Shown here in pieces: positions 1 to 29,478 of a stretch of DNA of 64,000 nt. The stretch's first letter is position 1. Every line of letters begins with the position of its first letter. Location: positions 3,378,501-3,442,500 of the forward strand of contig NC_092575.1 in the NCBI RefSeq assembly GCF_037975245.1, in the 5' to 3' direction. A model generated the notes under the pieces. The model did not search any database. It was not told where the DNA came from and was given only the letters and a program-made list of their open reading frames with translations. The position numbers were made by a program, and so were the translations under genes. The DNA comes from Apostichopus japonicus (lineage: Eukaryota; Echinodermata; Holothuroidea; Aspidochirotida; Stichopodidae).

Positions 1-1393
1 AATTTCAAACTTCCCAAAGTGAGTACCCTCAGTAAAGCTCCACATTTAGAGAAAACATTAGAGATTTTAGAGAGAAAAAATTAGAGAAAAAAAAAGCTCC
101 ATATTAGAGAAAACAAGAAACAGTTTATTAGTTAGAGGCTGATGGGGGTGGGGGCACTGGGGAGGAATGGCATCTTAAGAGGTTAGTTCTCTGTTGTTTG
201 CACAGGGTTTGGGAATACTGAGTGACTGTACGTGAGATGTGAAAGGATGTGAGGGAAGGGCAGAGGGCGAGGTTTAATAGCTAGAGATGACACAATTATT
301 GTAAAATTTGAATGGTTGGAAAAGGTTTAATATTTTTTTTTTACCAGATAACAACACCTTTAGTTCATTCTTGAAAAGTTGAAATGAGTTCACTGAAAGA
401 CAAAACTGACAGACAGATTTGAAAGACAGATCTTTTTCAAGATCTGTTGTTCTGATGTTCTTATGATTAGTTTGAAATTTTGTCGCTTGCCAGAGAACTT
501 TGTTTTTCCGATCTAGTCTGCGTTGTGAATTTTTTATTCATTCATACCAAAATTAAATTTCCCACTATATTTTAGCTCAAAGCTCCATTTGATCCTATGT
601 CATGTTTGTTCATTGCTGGTGGTAGGAGAACAGTCATTCATTCTTCTGTATCCCTGAAATCTCATTCCTTTGAGTAACTTACCAGCTAGAGCATAGCAAA
701 CTGCTCTGCAAGATACACAAATTGCTACACAAGATAACGAAATTTTTAAAATGAAATATAAAGAAACCCCAGCAAAATAAAACAAATTACTGAAGAGATG
801 CCTAAATTGCTATGGATACGATTGCTCAATTGCCACACAAGATTCCCAAGTTGATACGAAAGATTGCCAAATTGCTACCCAGATGTAAACGTCCATACAG
901 TCTTTCTGTCAATGGAACCTTATTATTTTCCTCTTTCGTGGGAAAGTGATGTCAACTACACTTCTCAAATCAGCCATTATCCAAAATCTTAAGCTCTAAA
1001 TTATTCCCTGGAATTGAAGGTGATCAAAGTGAAGTTATGACTAAAAGATAAACGTTGAATTAATATCTGTCATATTGTTACCCGATGATGTAAAGACGTA
1101 TCAGTCATCTCAGGTTTGTCTTTCCAAACCTTTCTTTCGAGCATCATTATATCCTCATTTCTCTGGACTAGCATGTCCGGATCTTAAAGTGAATACTGGC
1201 ATTAACTTTAAACCGTAGTTTAGCCGTATGGTTAGAGATCAGCACAAGCTAAAACTTTCATTTAACCTAAATTGGCTTAAGTGCAAATGCTACATGATAT
1301 CTTAACTCACCCAATGAGAATAAGAATGTAGGACGGCAGGGTATCCCCCTTTTAATCTTGGCTCACATCTCATCGTTTCGCTTACGTTCGCAG
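1..1393. other. Non-coding; probably intron of the gene ending at 1555
   Basis: No convincing exon seen on either strand. Because the exon at 1394 opens with a splice acceptor, this stretch is inferred to be intron of that gene. It is AT-rich and has loosely repeated 'attgct.cacaagat' motifs around 720-890. Confidence 0.4.
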
Positions 1394-1555
1394 GACGAAA
1401 TGTTTAAGAGGGCGCTGGAGGCTTACAGCAAGTTCTTGTCCACGCCACTGGAGGAGTTGAAGTTTTGGTTTGACGGGGAGGGAGTATCGCCGATGGATAC
1501 TCCAGAGAGCCTAGACATGGAAGAACAGGCTACCATCGACGTCACCAGGCGATGA
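1394..1555 (+). CDS. Terminal exon of a SUMO-like (Rad60-SLD / NFATC2IP-like) protein, 5' part outside the window
   Basis: A 53-codon exon follows a pyrimidine-rich acceptor ending in cag at 1393 and stops with TGA at 1553-1555. The translation begins DEMFKRALEAYSKF and contains ELKFWFDGEGVSP, then DTPESLDMEEQATIDV. This matches the second half of a ubiquitin/SUMO fold: the F-x-FDG strand, a P-x-DTP-x-LDM turn and the final acidic D/E-x-IDV strand. In SUMO and in the C-terminal SUMO-like domains of Rad60/NFATC2IP, this half contacts Ubc9 or SUMO enzymes (family knowledge). There is no C-terminal di-glycine, so the chain is not a conjugatable SUMO, which favours the Rad60-SLD class. The rest of the gene must lie to the left. 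Exact orthology is not established. Confidence 0.6.
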   Translation, partial: DEMFKRALEAYSKFLSTPLEELKFWFDGEGVSPMDTPESLDMEEQATIDVTRR

Positions 1556-1935
1556 CGACGACCCTGTGTCATCATGATTACGAGGCACCAGGGCAGAGGT
1601 CCGTCGTACCATTTCATAACGACATAACTATTCAGGATCTCTCATCCTTCACTTTTCCTAGTTTAGCCGAAATTTACCCACCTCATCCATGCTCCTTTTT
1701 GTTCCCTTTTGTCAGAGGGAGCATCTTTCGATGCATCTTGAAAAGATATTTATGGAAGTCTGATATGGAATAGTTTGCATCACTTGACATAAGTTTTGCA
1801 CAAGTCTTGACAGTTTGTAGAGATCTCTCATCATCTAGAGGTTTATTAGGTGATAAACAAACAAACCATGCAAGATAGCCCAGATGGGAATTGTTTCCAC
1901 ATTGAATATGGGGGATCAGAAGTATGAAAACATCT
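1556..1935. other. 3' flank of the SUMO-like exon
   Basis: Probably 3' UTR and flank of the gene ending at 1555. Open frames here are short and unlike known proteins. No AATAAA was noticed close to the stop. Confidence 0.35.
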
Positions 1936-2870
1936 GTGAAGGAACATAGCATCTGCTCCTGGTAGGTACAGGAACATAGCATCTGCTCTTGGTATTAACA
2001 GGAATATAGCATCTGCTCCTGGTATTTACAGGAACATAACATCTGCTCTTGGTATTTACAGGAAAATAGTATCTGCTCTTGGTAGGTACAGGAACATAGC
2101 ATCTGCTTCTGGTAGGTACAGGAACATCGTATCTGCTCCTGGTAGGTACAGGAACATAGCATCTGCTATTGGTATTTACAGGAAATAGTATCTGCTCCTG
2201 GTAGGTACAGGAACATAGCATCTGCTATTGGTATTTACAGGAAAATAGTATCTGCTCTTGGTAGGTACAGGAACATAGCATCTGCTCCTGGTAGGTACAG
2301 GAAAATAGTATCTGCTCTTGGTAGGTACAGGAACATAGCATCTGCTCCTGGAAGGTACAGGAACATAGCATCTGCTATTGGTATTTACAGGAAAATAGTA
2401 TCTGCTCTTGGTAGGTACAGGAACATAGCATCTGCTCCTGGTAGGTACAGGAACATAGCATCTGCTCCTGGTAGGTACAGGAACATTGCATCTGCTATTG
2501 GTTTCGGAACAGGGAACTAGCATATGTTTGTGGTTGGTAAAAGAATATAACATCTGCTCCTGGAAGGTACAGGAACATAGCATCTGCTCCTGGTAGGTAC
2601 AGGAACATAGCATCTGCTCCTGGTAGGTACAGGAACATATCATCTGCTATTGGTTGGGAACAGGGAACTAGCATATGTTTGTGGTTGGTACAAGAATATA
2701 ACATCTGCTCCTGGAAGGTACAGGAACATAGTATCTGCTCCTGGTAGGTACAGGAACATAGCATCTACACCTGGTAGGTACAGGAACAGAGCACCTGCTT
2801 TTGTTAGGTACAGGAACATGGCACCTGATTTTATTAGTTACAGGGGAAACTGCACCTGCTTTTGCTATTG
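1936..2870. repeat. 30-bp minisatellite, about 30 copies, with higher-order variants
   Basis: Tandem units of about 30 bp resembling aggaacatagcatctgctcc followed by tggtaggtac run through the stretch with point variants (tcct/tctt/tatt; aggtac/atttac). Two divergent segments with the motif agcatatgtttgtggttggt occur near 2519 and 2671, about 152 bp apart, showing a higher-order duplication. As the unit is a multiple of three, long open frames appear on the minus strand (a Cys/Tyr/Gln decapeptide repeat), but nothing suggests translation. Confidence 0.9.
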
Positions 2871-4009
2871 CTCAAGAGTAGAGTACTCCTCTCTCAGGCC
2901 ATTTTGAAGGGTAAATTGGTGACACTCACCAAGAACTAACCAACATGTCATACTTTGAGAAGTTTTGTGATGCATTCTGTAATATCGCAGGGTAAATAAA
3001 GAGCTCTTCAAAATAAATCTTTTGTTCACTGCAATTATGCCGGCATGAACAGATGTTGGAAGAGAAGGGATTAAAGAATCTCCAAGCTGCTGTGTCTTTT
3101 GCATCAAGTCTCTTCCGTCAACAGTCTCTTTACTGCTAGGGCAACCACAGTTGGTAGAACTCTCTAGGTTGTAATATTGAATATCATTGTAATTAATACT
3201 TTTGATATAAATTTTTGTATTTAATTTTTTTCCGGAATTCTTATACATGGAAAAGTATGTATCAGAATTCACCATTGTTTGAGGGGTGGGTGAGTGGGGA
3301 GGGGTGATGGATGAAAATCAGAACCATTGTTTTACAAAATAGAAAACGGAAAGGAAGGGAAAGCTACTGTTACTATAACAATGCTGTTATGTATCACACC
3401 AACATTTCATATAATCTCGAAATAAAATAATTTTCACAAATCGTCAATAGTTTTCTCAACAATCTCGAAATAACTGATTTTATTACTGTACTATTTAGAA
3501 GCTTCAGATTAGCTGAAACACACGTCAATTAATTTCTTAGTATATTTTTTTCTCGATATAATTGAATTCTATTGATTTCTCAGGGGAAGAGGCAATTCTT
3601 TCAGTATGATCTGAAAGGATAGCAAGAACCACTTCCAAAACGTGTGTATGGTTGTTTGCACCTGGATATGCTACTGTGTGTAGTTGAGTAGGATGCAAAT
3701 GTATGGCCAGTAAGAAAGGAAGGTCTAAAATGCAGCTTTTGGTGGCAATTTTGTGTTTTGATTTTGGTTGTTTTAGCAGCGTAACAATAACAAGTATTGT
3801 CAGCAGTGTCAGGTTTAAATTAATCAGGGCTTGTACATAGAAACATTCAAGTACACATTTCTGATTACCGTACCTGTGCATGTGAGTAATTCAAAACATG
3901 CAATCACGTGTGTTCTAGATGTATAGAAGTCAATTGCATGTGAGTGACTGGGAAGGAGGGTATGTGAGGTGCTTGCAAGTGAGAATTCATACAAGAAACT
4001 GCCAATATG
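2871..4009. other. Intergenic, no gene recognised
   Basis: Only spurious open frames, the longest being a 136-codon minus-strand frame at 2865-3275 and a 114-codon one at 3537-3881, both without domain character. A G-rich patch lies at about 3285-3310. Confidence 0.4.
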
Positions 4010-4520
4010 TTAGTGCACATGACATGAAGTAAATGCCTACAGTTATTGATGATTGCTAAACATGCAACATGGGTACGAGCAAATGTGTACCATGTATTCA
4101 GTGGTAATGTGGGGACTTCATGCATTGAACTGTTTAATTGTAAGTGCCAAATAAATGCCTACAGTTATTGATAAGTGCTAAACATGCACCCTGGATACGA
4201 GTAAATGCGTACCGTGCATTCAGTGGAAACGTGGGTAACATTGAAGTGTTTAATTGTAAGGACCAAGTAAATTGCCTACAGTTATTGATGATTGCTAAAC
4301 ATGCAAAGTTGATACAAGTAAGTGCCATGTATTCAGTGGAAATGGGGGTACTTCATGCATTAAAGTATTTAATTGTGAGTGCCAAGTAAATGCCTACAGT
4401 TATTGATGAGTGCTAAACATGGAACCTGGATACAAGTTGGTGCACATACAATGTATTCAGTGGAAATGGGGGTACTTCATGCATTGAAGTGTTTAATTGG
4501 AAGTGCTGATATATTAGTGC
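4010..4520. repeat. Approximately 118-bp tandem repeat, four copies
   Basis: The anchor tgcctacagttattgat recurs at 4034, 4156, 4273 and 4391, giving periods of 122, 117 and 118 bp. Each unit also carries 'tgctaaacatg', 'gtattcagtgg' and 'catgcattgaa' blocks with substitutions and small indels. Confidence 0.85.
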
Positions 4521-4684
4521 ACACAAGTATACACAAGTATGTGCAATTATATGTAAGTCCATGCATGTTAGTTGTAGACACAGACTTATTGCATATCGGT
4601 ATGTCAACTAGTGGGGTCTCTATATACTTCAGTACGTCCGTGATAACAATGTACTCGTTACACGGACGACAGAATGTTATCTTA

Positions 4685-4736
4685 CATCAGACGTATAGGA
4701 AGGAATCTTCCATCAGACGTATAGGAAGGAATCTTC
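4685..4736. repeat. Perfect 26-bp tandem duplication
   Basis: Two identical 26-bp copies (4685-4710 and 4711-4736), each starting catcagacgtatagg. Confidence 0.9.
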
Positions 4737-5727
4737 CAAATCTAGCTAAGTCAACCGAAGGTACGTGCGTTGTATTTATTTTAATTATTCATACCATTGT
4801 TTATATTACATGATTAAAGAAAACAACAAAAAGCTAAAGAAAAACAAAATAAAATCGTATATTCTGATCAGTCTATCTGTAAATAAAATTGTTATGACCA
4901 GAAAATTGTGTTATCTTATGTTTCATGTTTCTTTTAATTTTTTTTACAGAAGATCAAATTAAGTAGTTTATCACACGAAAATCAAGTGCGGTTCCCTACT
5001 TGACTAACAATACTGGCGCCGTTGTTTATAATTTTTACCATGTGTGTGTGTGTGGAGGGGGGGGGGGGGGTAGGGGTTGCATTTAATCCCCGCGCAACCT
5101 TTCCCGGTTTTGAAAAAAAGGAACTTGCATAGATGAAAAGGAAGTAAAAATTAAGAGGGGGGGGGGGGTGGGTCGGAGTGCAATATTAAACAGGTATAAT
5201 TTTCATAACGGGCAATGATCTATTATACTATAGTCACCATATCATTAAAAATTCCCGACCAGCGTTTAATTTTTCCAGACGGTCGTTAAGGTCATGATGT
5301 ATTTTATTGCAACCATCAATTCTTTTCGCTTCATGATTGCCCTATTTAACCCTTCTGAAGTCTCCCGAAAAAAAGGCTTTGATCGATTATCTGTTTAAGC
5401 TACTTTTGAACGCTAAGGGGTACGATCATACAACGCTGCAAACTTCGTATTAAACAATATACGTTTAGGGAGGCTATTTAATTTGGTGACTTTCAATCAT
5501 AGTCAATTATATAGTAGCCTTATAAGTATAGGGGTGGAAAAAGTGATCATAATGTATGTTTAAAATAACCCATGGTGTAGAATGTAAAGAGAACCCAATT
5601 TGGGGGGAATAAATTTGATGTGATTTTATTTACCACCTCAAATCAAAGTCAAGTCAGACCCACTTCCTTCCGTTCCCGTAAGCATGAAGATGTCGCGCTA
5701 CAATTAATCAGTTTTAATAGTTATTAA

Positions 5728-5940
5728 TAAGTTTTCGAAAAGTACTTTCCTGCAGGTCTTTACTCTTCAAATTGTTCTCAGACATTTTTTTAAGGAACAC
5801 ACAAGATGACTGAATGTCCTAGAGTGAGGAAAATTTCCTCGAAGGTTTGTAATAATGATCAGTTTAAGAATTTTGACCAACGGTGACCATATTTGAATAT
5901 CTAGCATATTTGGGGCCAATACAGCATAACTCTAAACACT
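5728..5940 (+). repeat. Dispersed repeat, copy 1 (second copy at 15526-15742)
   Basis: Clearly alignable to 15526-15742 in the same orientation, sharing blocks such as caagatgactgaatgtcct, aattttgaccaa and aatacagcata in the same order. No terminal inverted repeats were identified. Confidence 0.75.
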
Positions 5941-7691
5941 AAACTCGTCACTTTCAAGAACCGACAAAGCATAGATAACAGTTTTCAACTGGCATATCCT
6001 ACCCACCACATGATAGTTGAGATATTGGCCTGTCATGGCACTTGCAAATTTCTATATCATGACCGTTTAGATTTTGAGCTAGAAGAGGAGCAAGTTTAGC
6101 ATACTGAACCCCAACCCTTCCATCTGTCAGGCCAACTTACTTTTACACATTCTCCTAAACAGGCTCTCTAGTGGATAAGCAGTTTGCTAACAGTTTTATT
6201 TTATTTCGGAGTATATACTATCAGCATTTAACCAAAGAATTTCTAAAATGGTTTCATATCACCTTCAAATCCTCCTTATTTTAACACCATTTGTACTTTT
6301 AAATTATGCTCTTTCACAGAAAAACAAAACGATACAATAATGTTAAGTGATAATATGCTAAAAATAAGCATTATACATTAGGTCATATTAGCTCTCTTGT
6401 TGAGACAATGCATGGTTGACCTTTTTCGAGCGGATGTACACTATTCTGATTGTGGTTTTGTATCTGAAAACTCATCCGCCGCTACTGTTAATACGGTCAT
6501 TTTTAATTCACGTTCACACTTCTTCTTCTCCGATACAAAAACCAAAAGCCTGTATAGTATCAAACTGTACACTAAAAAGCTGATCGATTTATTTTGATCG
6601 AGTCAAGCATTCACTTCTATTTGCTACTACTGCGTGGATATTGTTTGCCCTGTTTGAAAAGTTAAACAATTCCCCCCTTTCTGCGGTGTCATTGTGCCTT
6701 TGATGTACCTTGTTGACTCTAACTGTTACTCTCTTAAGCGTCCACAGGAGTACCCGTTACCAAGAGAAACTTACTTCACAAGAGTTATAAACTGACTCTC
6801 AAAGTGGCTTCTCATATCGCGAACTTTTGTGTCGGACAACTTTCTACACAAGTACATCGTTCATCGTTACACCCGACCAACAATAAAAAAAGAAAAACAA
6901 AACCCTATCTTTTGTCGGAAAAGAGATGTGACAATTTTTATTTTCGGTTTTATGCATTCTTATGACAGACACGGTACGCTATTGGTCAGGGAGCTTATTA
7001 AGAAGACTCATCGGCCTATAGGCCTATACATGAAATAGCTTGATAACGGTCCCGTCATTGGCATATAGACTATAGTAACTATAAGATTCGACAATGGTCC
7101 GCAGTGTGCGGTTCTATTTGCGGTTCTATTGATTGCCTTTTCTGGTGTCTGCCTTGCATTATGTTAGCAATGGATTGTTTTGTCAGGTAACAGTTATTGC
7201 TATTTACCATGCTCAGTAGGTTGTTATGCTTGGATGGCCGGTTTCAAAGCATATAGTAGGCTGTATCTGTTTTGCAATTCGGAAATTGGTACATAAGTTC
7301 CTTAACGAGTGCACAATATTCTTGACAATACATATGTTATGATTAAACGTGTAATTTATATAAATAGATACACACTCATAATATATATATATATATATAT
7401 ATTTAAAATTCAAACGGACTGTGCAATGACGTGAGACTATACTATAACTTGTTGTGGAATTCATTTATTTTAAGTTCATGAAAATAGAGACAGACATTTG
7501 TGGTAATGGTCGTCGTCGTGAAACAACATCTAACGGAATCCATAATGCAAGAAGTAAGTTTGTTTTCTTCATACTTCCCTCAATCATTCCAATGGATACA
7601 TATTATACTTTTAAAGTCTAGTTCCTTCTTCTAAATATGGTTCACTTAATCGGTATATATATAGGCCTATCTGCAAAAATTCATGGACAGA

Positions 7692-7693
<2 letters not shown>

Positions 7694-7753
<60 letters not shown>

Positions 7754-7780
7754 ATCTATATATATATATATATATATATT
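7694..7780. repeat. (TA)n microsatellite
   Basis: Nearly pure AT dinucleotide array with two tct interruptions. A shorter run sits at 7378-7402. Confidence 0.95.
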
Positions 7781-8407
7781 TTCCTCCGTTTAATTCATCG
7801 TTTATCATCAATGCGAACAGAAATTTGCTTTAGATTTGTAACACGACTTCTTCATTTTGTTGTTGTAAATATATATATTACATGGAACACCACTATTCGA
7901 GTACATGTGCAAGTATATAGCAAAATACTAGGGTAAAGGAAACGGAATCGATATGGCTTAATTGAATAAATCAGCACATAAGGAAAAGGCGTGCCATAAC
8001 TCCACAAAAGTCACTTTATGTTTTCTAAAGCTGGAAGTTCTTAGATAGTTGAACCTTTCAATACTGATTATGAATTTGAATTTAAAGAAAACCTCATTGA
8101 TTAATGCATTTCGTTCATTCCTTTTGCAATCATAAATATAGTATTTCATATGATGGACAGAAGATAAGTTTATATATTAATTATACTGATATTCAGAATT
8201 TGGGTTTGTTGAAAAATAAATAAATAAATAGATAAAATGCCAAAAGTTTGTCTAAGTACATTCCTGGGGAATTCGCTTTCAGACATTAATTTGAAAGCGT
8301 GTGTTATCTAATAAGATATCTAAATAAGAAGATGAAATTGCACCGAGGACTGTGGAAGTTAAATGCTAGGCGAAGGCTTATGTGTAATTGTTCTAGAAAA
8401 AACAAAC

Positions 8408-8408
8408 A

Positions 8409-8479
<71 letters not shown>

Positions 8480-8492
8480 TATATAAATATAT

Positions 8493-8559
<67 letters not shown>

Positions 8560-8682
8560 GATATCTGAAAATTATATTATTGAATACATATATATATATA
8601 TATATATATATAGATAACTGAAAATTATATTATTGAATATATATATATATATATACATACATATATGTATATGTATATAGGC

Positions 8683-8766
<84 letters not shown>
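8408..8766. repeat. Compound (TA)n array, about 360 bp
   Basis: TA arrays broken by ataaatat variants and a duplicated spacer: the motif gaaaattatattattgaata occurs at about 8566 and again at about 8616, so a TA-plus-spacer unit was tandemly duplicated. Confidence 0.9.
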
Positions 8767-8769
<3 letters not shown>

Positions 8770-9287
8770 TACTATAAATTCTATTTCCTTTTTCCTTCAC
8801 AGGAATGATAGAACGGATCGGGTAACTGAGCGGTTTATGCATATACCCCTGCAGGCGGTCGTTATTTTTGTACTATTTCCACTGACGTTGCACACGGACT
8901 ATTGTAATTAGGGTATTGTTAAAGAAAAAGGGGGGAAAGAGAACCCGCCATCCTCATCATTAATTACCGTGAAGTAACTCAGAGTTCATTACTCTTTTTC
9001 TAAGATAAACGGTTACAGTGAACAATATGATGAATTTCGAGCCTAATCAATAATCAAATAATAATAGTAATAGTTTTAGTGAGTAAACAAATAACCAAAT
9101 TGATATTAGACATGATTATATTAAGGTAACACCAGAAATAGCACAGAATAAAAATCCAAAAACTTTAAGATGAGAGACAGAGAGAGTCTGTTGAGAGGAA
9201 AGATCGAAAACAAAACAAACAAACAAAAAAACGCCATATTAGAACAAAAAGAAAAAGAAAAACGTAAAAGGTGGGAAAATTGACGAA

Positions 9288-25974
<16,687 letters not shown>

Positions 25975-26113
25975 GGAGTAAGGAAAAACCAAACTTTAAC
26001 TTTGAGGTGGAATAAGAATAAGAAGAAGAAAAAAGAAAAGAGAAATTGAAATGAACTTTGCGATGTCACAGCTTTGAAGATCATCAGTAGTGTCCGAAGA
26101 TATGCTAGAAAGT

Positions 26114-26119
26114 AATAAA
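26114..26119 (+). terminator. Candidate polyadenylation signal of the CNG gene
   Basis: First AATAAA after the stop codon at 25974. Position is plausible but unproven. Confidence 0.4.
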
Positions 26120-26581
26120 ATGGTCACTCATTTTCAAACTTCAACCAGCATTTTACTGGATTCTATAAAGGCGTTGCTTTGAAAACTTCAAATGTTACAC
26201 AACTAAAAGTCTGGGAATAACTGGATGGACAGGACCTCCAGGGAAACAAAAAATTGGTTGTTGTTGTCAATTTCCAACCATAACATTTTGTTTTGAGGTC
26301 AATAATTGGGACCGTTTAAAAGAAGTTGTAAGATTTGAAACACGACACCTCAAAAAGATTTGGTCACATGCACCTGGAGTATAAAGGCCTGTTTGTCACA
26401 TATGTAGAAATTAACATTTCTTTATTAAATAGTCTAAGACGGATTCTCAAGAGGAAAATATACATTTGAGAAGATGAAAGAAAATTATATTCTAAGCATT
26501 CTGATGAATATGCATTGAATTCCTGTTTGACCGTTTCCGGGGTAACGATTCATTTGACGTTGCTAGCGTTTTTGGAGCATA

Positions 26582-26897
26582 CGTGAACTTGAAGCAAACA
26601 GATATGATGTCATAGTCGCACATTGGCAGAAAAATGTTTTGTTTTTTTCTTTCTTTGTTTTCACTTTTATTGTTTTAACTCTGAATTATAGATATGGGTT
26701 CCAAGTTATCGTTTAGCGGATGTAAAAGTTATCAATGGCCCAAAGATTTTAGTATACAAAATATATCCCAATTTTGAGAAAGCAAATTAGACTGTACTGT
26801 TAAAACTTTAAAAGTAAACACAACTTTTTTTTTTTGGGGGGGGGGGGGGGGGTCAGGCTGCATCTATGACGTCACATCTGTTTGCTTCAAGTTCACT
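26582..26897. mobile_element. Foldback MITE-like element with 34-bp inverted arms
   Basis: Left arm 26582-26615 (gtgaacttgaagcaaacaga then tatgatgtcatag) is inverted at 26864-26897 with three mismatches. The arms contain tgacgtca/tgatgtca. The interior is AT-rich and ends with the long poly-G run. Confidence 0.7.
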
Positions 26898-27986
26898 TTT
26901 GGTACAGAACATATAAAACTTCATAAGTTGTTATTTCGAAAACGATACACAAGAATTGCATGCAAATTTCACCATGCATGCAAGAGGCTAACAAAGTGTT
27001 ATTATTTCATTCCTTAATGATTTTTTTTTTCATTTGGAATATCCTTTTGTTTAACGGGACTAAATCAGTCACCAAACGCATCTATGTGCATGATAATGTA
27101 TAACTAGAAAACCGTTTATTCACTTGTAACCAAATATGAGTTCAAAGCTGAACTGGAATATTATTTATAGATAAGCGTTATACACAGAATGGCAGTAAGT
27201 TCAACCCCTGACTTATTTTAAGCAGGGATTTTTTTTTATAAAGGTGGAAGTGTAGTGTGGTCCTTATGGGGTCTTTCAGGGGGGATCTGCATGGTAGCAT
27301 CCTCGCCATATACCTAAGCATATGGTTGTGCAAAGGAATAATTTTGAATTTCTGTTTCAGGGTTGAAGTGGACTGGGCAGGGTGGGGGGGGGGTGGTTAC
27401 ACTCCCTGGATCCGCGCCATTTTAGTAATACGTTGGATAGGTAATGGACTCTTCAAATGCTGGAACGATGAAAATCGTGCTCACGTGTTCCGCACCTAAA
27501 TTGTAAATTTGCTCTTTCAACAAAAAAGTCTTTCAAAACAAAATTTTATTTAAATTATCCTTATACCTTTCTTTCATTTTGAAGTAAAAATATCATCGGA
27601 AATACAGTTTCATTCTTTTCTGTGCAATCCTTAAAAAAATATTTCTAAATAATATTTTCGGAAAGCGGTATCAAACAAATAAATCATTTATTAAATTTTG
27701 AAATATATGGATTATAAATGAAACTTTCGTTTTTAGATTTCTCTTTACTCAGCAGAATTTGGATGGGTGGGCGTATGGGAGTTGGTGGAGGGGGAAGAGG
27801 GGTGGGGGGGTGGGGCGCTGTCAATAACCTTCTTAAGCCGTGTGGAAACCTACCAAGCACATTAACATAGGGTAGTGATATAAAGTTAACGAAGTGCGAT
27901 GTTTGTCACAATGCTTTTCCTAGCATACATTTTGGGATGTTCGATCAATTTTACCTATGAATTATTTACGAATTTGTTTCAATATT

Positions 27987-27990
<4 letters not shown>

Positions 27991-28033
<43 letters not shown>

Positions 28034-28064
28034 CATACATATAGATATATATACATACACATAG

Positions 28065-28137
<73 letters not shown>
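27991..28137. repeat. TA arrays with tac/cac interruptions
   Basis: TA runs at 27991-28034 and 28075-28137 separated by a tacatacatatag / acacacac spacer. Confidence 0.95.
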
Positions 28138-28138
<1 letters not shown>

Positions 28139-28250
28139 CCTAGTTGGTTGGTTGGTTGGTTATGGTATCTGCAGCCTAGTTGGTTAGGGTGCCGTAGCCA
28201 AGTTGGTTAGTGTCTCCATAGTTTAGTTGGTTAGGCTGTCCGCATACAAC
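28138..28250 (+). repeat. Tandem tRNA A-box-like units next to a TA array
   Basis: Four units of about 23-37 bp, each with tagttggtta or aagttggtta, as in the D-arm/A-box region of tRNAs (cctagttggttagggtgcc). A weak B-box-like 'ctttcgaccc' follows near 28267. This looks like a multiplied 5' head of a tRNA-derived SINE. Confidence 0.5.
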
Positions 28251-29033
28251 ACTCCATATACTGTACTTTCGACCCATGTAGAGATATATACACACTTTCT
28301 ATTCACATTTGACACTTGACTTGATGCCACGCGATACGAAGATCTCCCATGTAGATTACTGACAAGTAAAAATTACAGATGTAAAATTCCCACCATAGAT
28401 ATTTAATTAGTAACTACTGAAGACCGTTATTTTTAGCAGAGCCATCCATTACCACAATGCTTTACAGTATACCGTTATCTATCATGTGAATAAGATATAA
28501 CGCTTTCCCATTGACAATCACACTATCTTCAAGCATAATTATATGATCTATTACGAGAACCATTTAAATGTTTCAACCCATTCAGATGTATGAAATCAGA
28601 AGTAAAGCCCATGGAATTTATTCATAAGAATAATTCTGTAATTTCGGGGTATATTCGTATTACAACCTTTATATTTGACTGAAAAGTTGAGAAATTGAAC
28701 ATTCCAAAATTTTCAGGTTATTTTCTATATTATGCTAATTAGGTATGCAAATTTGGGGAACATGCGACCTCTGACTGGACTTTGCCGACAAGTTGACCAT
28801 TTACTTACCTGTTTTATATGAGCAAGTATATTTAAGAACAAATCGGGCCCAGGAACAATTACATCACCAGGGCCTCTTCAATGCCCATAAGGGTATTATG
28901 CAAATGAGCACTTGATACAACATACTTTATCCCATATTTTTTTCCGGGACCCGACCATATTTCATCCGAGCCCCCTAATTGACTCCGTGCCCGGTATTAA
29001 AGCTACCCGACCCACTGGCGTCAGTCCTGTCAC

Positions 29034-29246
29034 CCAGTCGGGACGATTTTCTCTATACTGTAGTGTCATATCGATCCCGGCTCAGAGCACTCGTATTGTC
29101 AGTACGAGCAGTAAAACAATATCATGTTTCTACCAGATCAAGGTTAGGAACTGTTTGTTCTGTCAAATACCAGTGCTTTGAGAGCATGATATTTGGAGTA
29201 CAGTTTAGAGAGGTATTAGCATTAGGAAATTGTCCCAACTGGCTGG
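29034..29246 (+). mobile_element. MITE family A, copy 2
   Basis: Runs from ccagtcgggacgatttt to attgtcccaactggctgg. Shares tatactgtagtgtcat, gagcactcgtattgtcagta and gatcaaggttaggaactgtt with the other copies. Confidence 0.8.
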
Positions 29247-29422
29247 TCATGTTCATAGTTTACAAGGATATTTTATACGTATGAGGCTGGACAAAGTTTC
29301 AGTGTACAAAACAAGTGATTGTACCACTTTTTATCGGAAATTGTCAAATTGTATTTTTTTTATTCAATGTTGCTTAATTTCATTATACAAATAAATAAGA
29401 GCAAAATATGCCTGTACAATTC

Positions 29423-29478
29423 ATGCCTAGTCCATGCCTAGTCCATGCCTAGTCCATGCCTAGTCCATGCCTAGTCCA
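29423..29478. repeat. 11-bp tandem repeat, five copies
   Basis: Unit atgcctagtcc repeated five times without variation. Confidence 0.9.

Larger units (their letters stand above)
4737..9287. other. Intergenic between SUMO-like gene and CNG channel gene
   Basis: No supported gene. The stretch holds poly-G tracts (5057-5071, 5156-5170), one copy of a dispersed repeat (5728-5940) and TA arrays. The promoter and any 5' non-coding exon of the CNG gene should lie near its right end, but no defined core element is recognisable. Confidence 0.4.

Noticed and set aside
2176-2643. 155-codon minus-strand frame with repeated CTYQEQ/YVPVPTRSR
   Set aside because: It is the translation of the 30-bp minisatellite; no start context, splice signals or non-repeat coding sequence.
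3537-3881. 114-codon minus-strand frame with a hydrophobic stretch
   Set aside because: No recognisable family, no splice partners and ordinary intergenic base composition.
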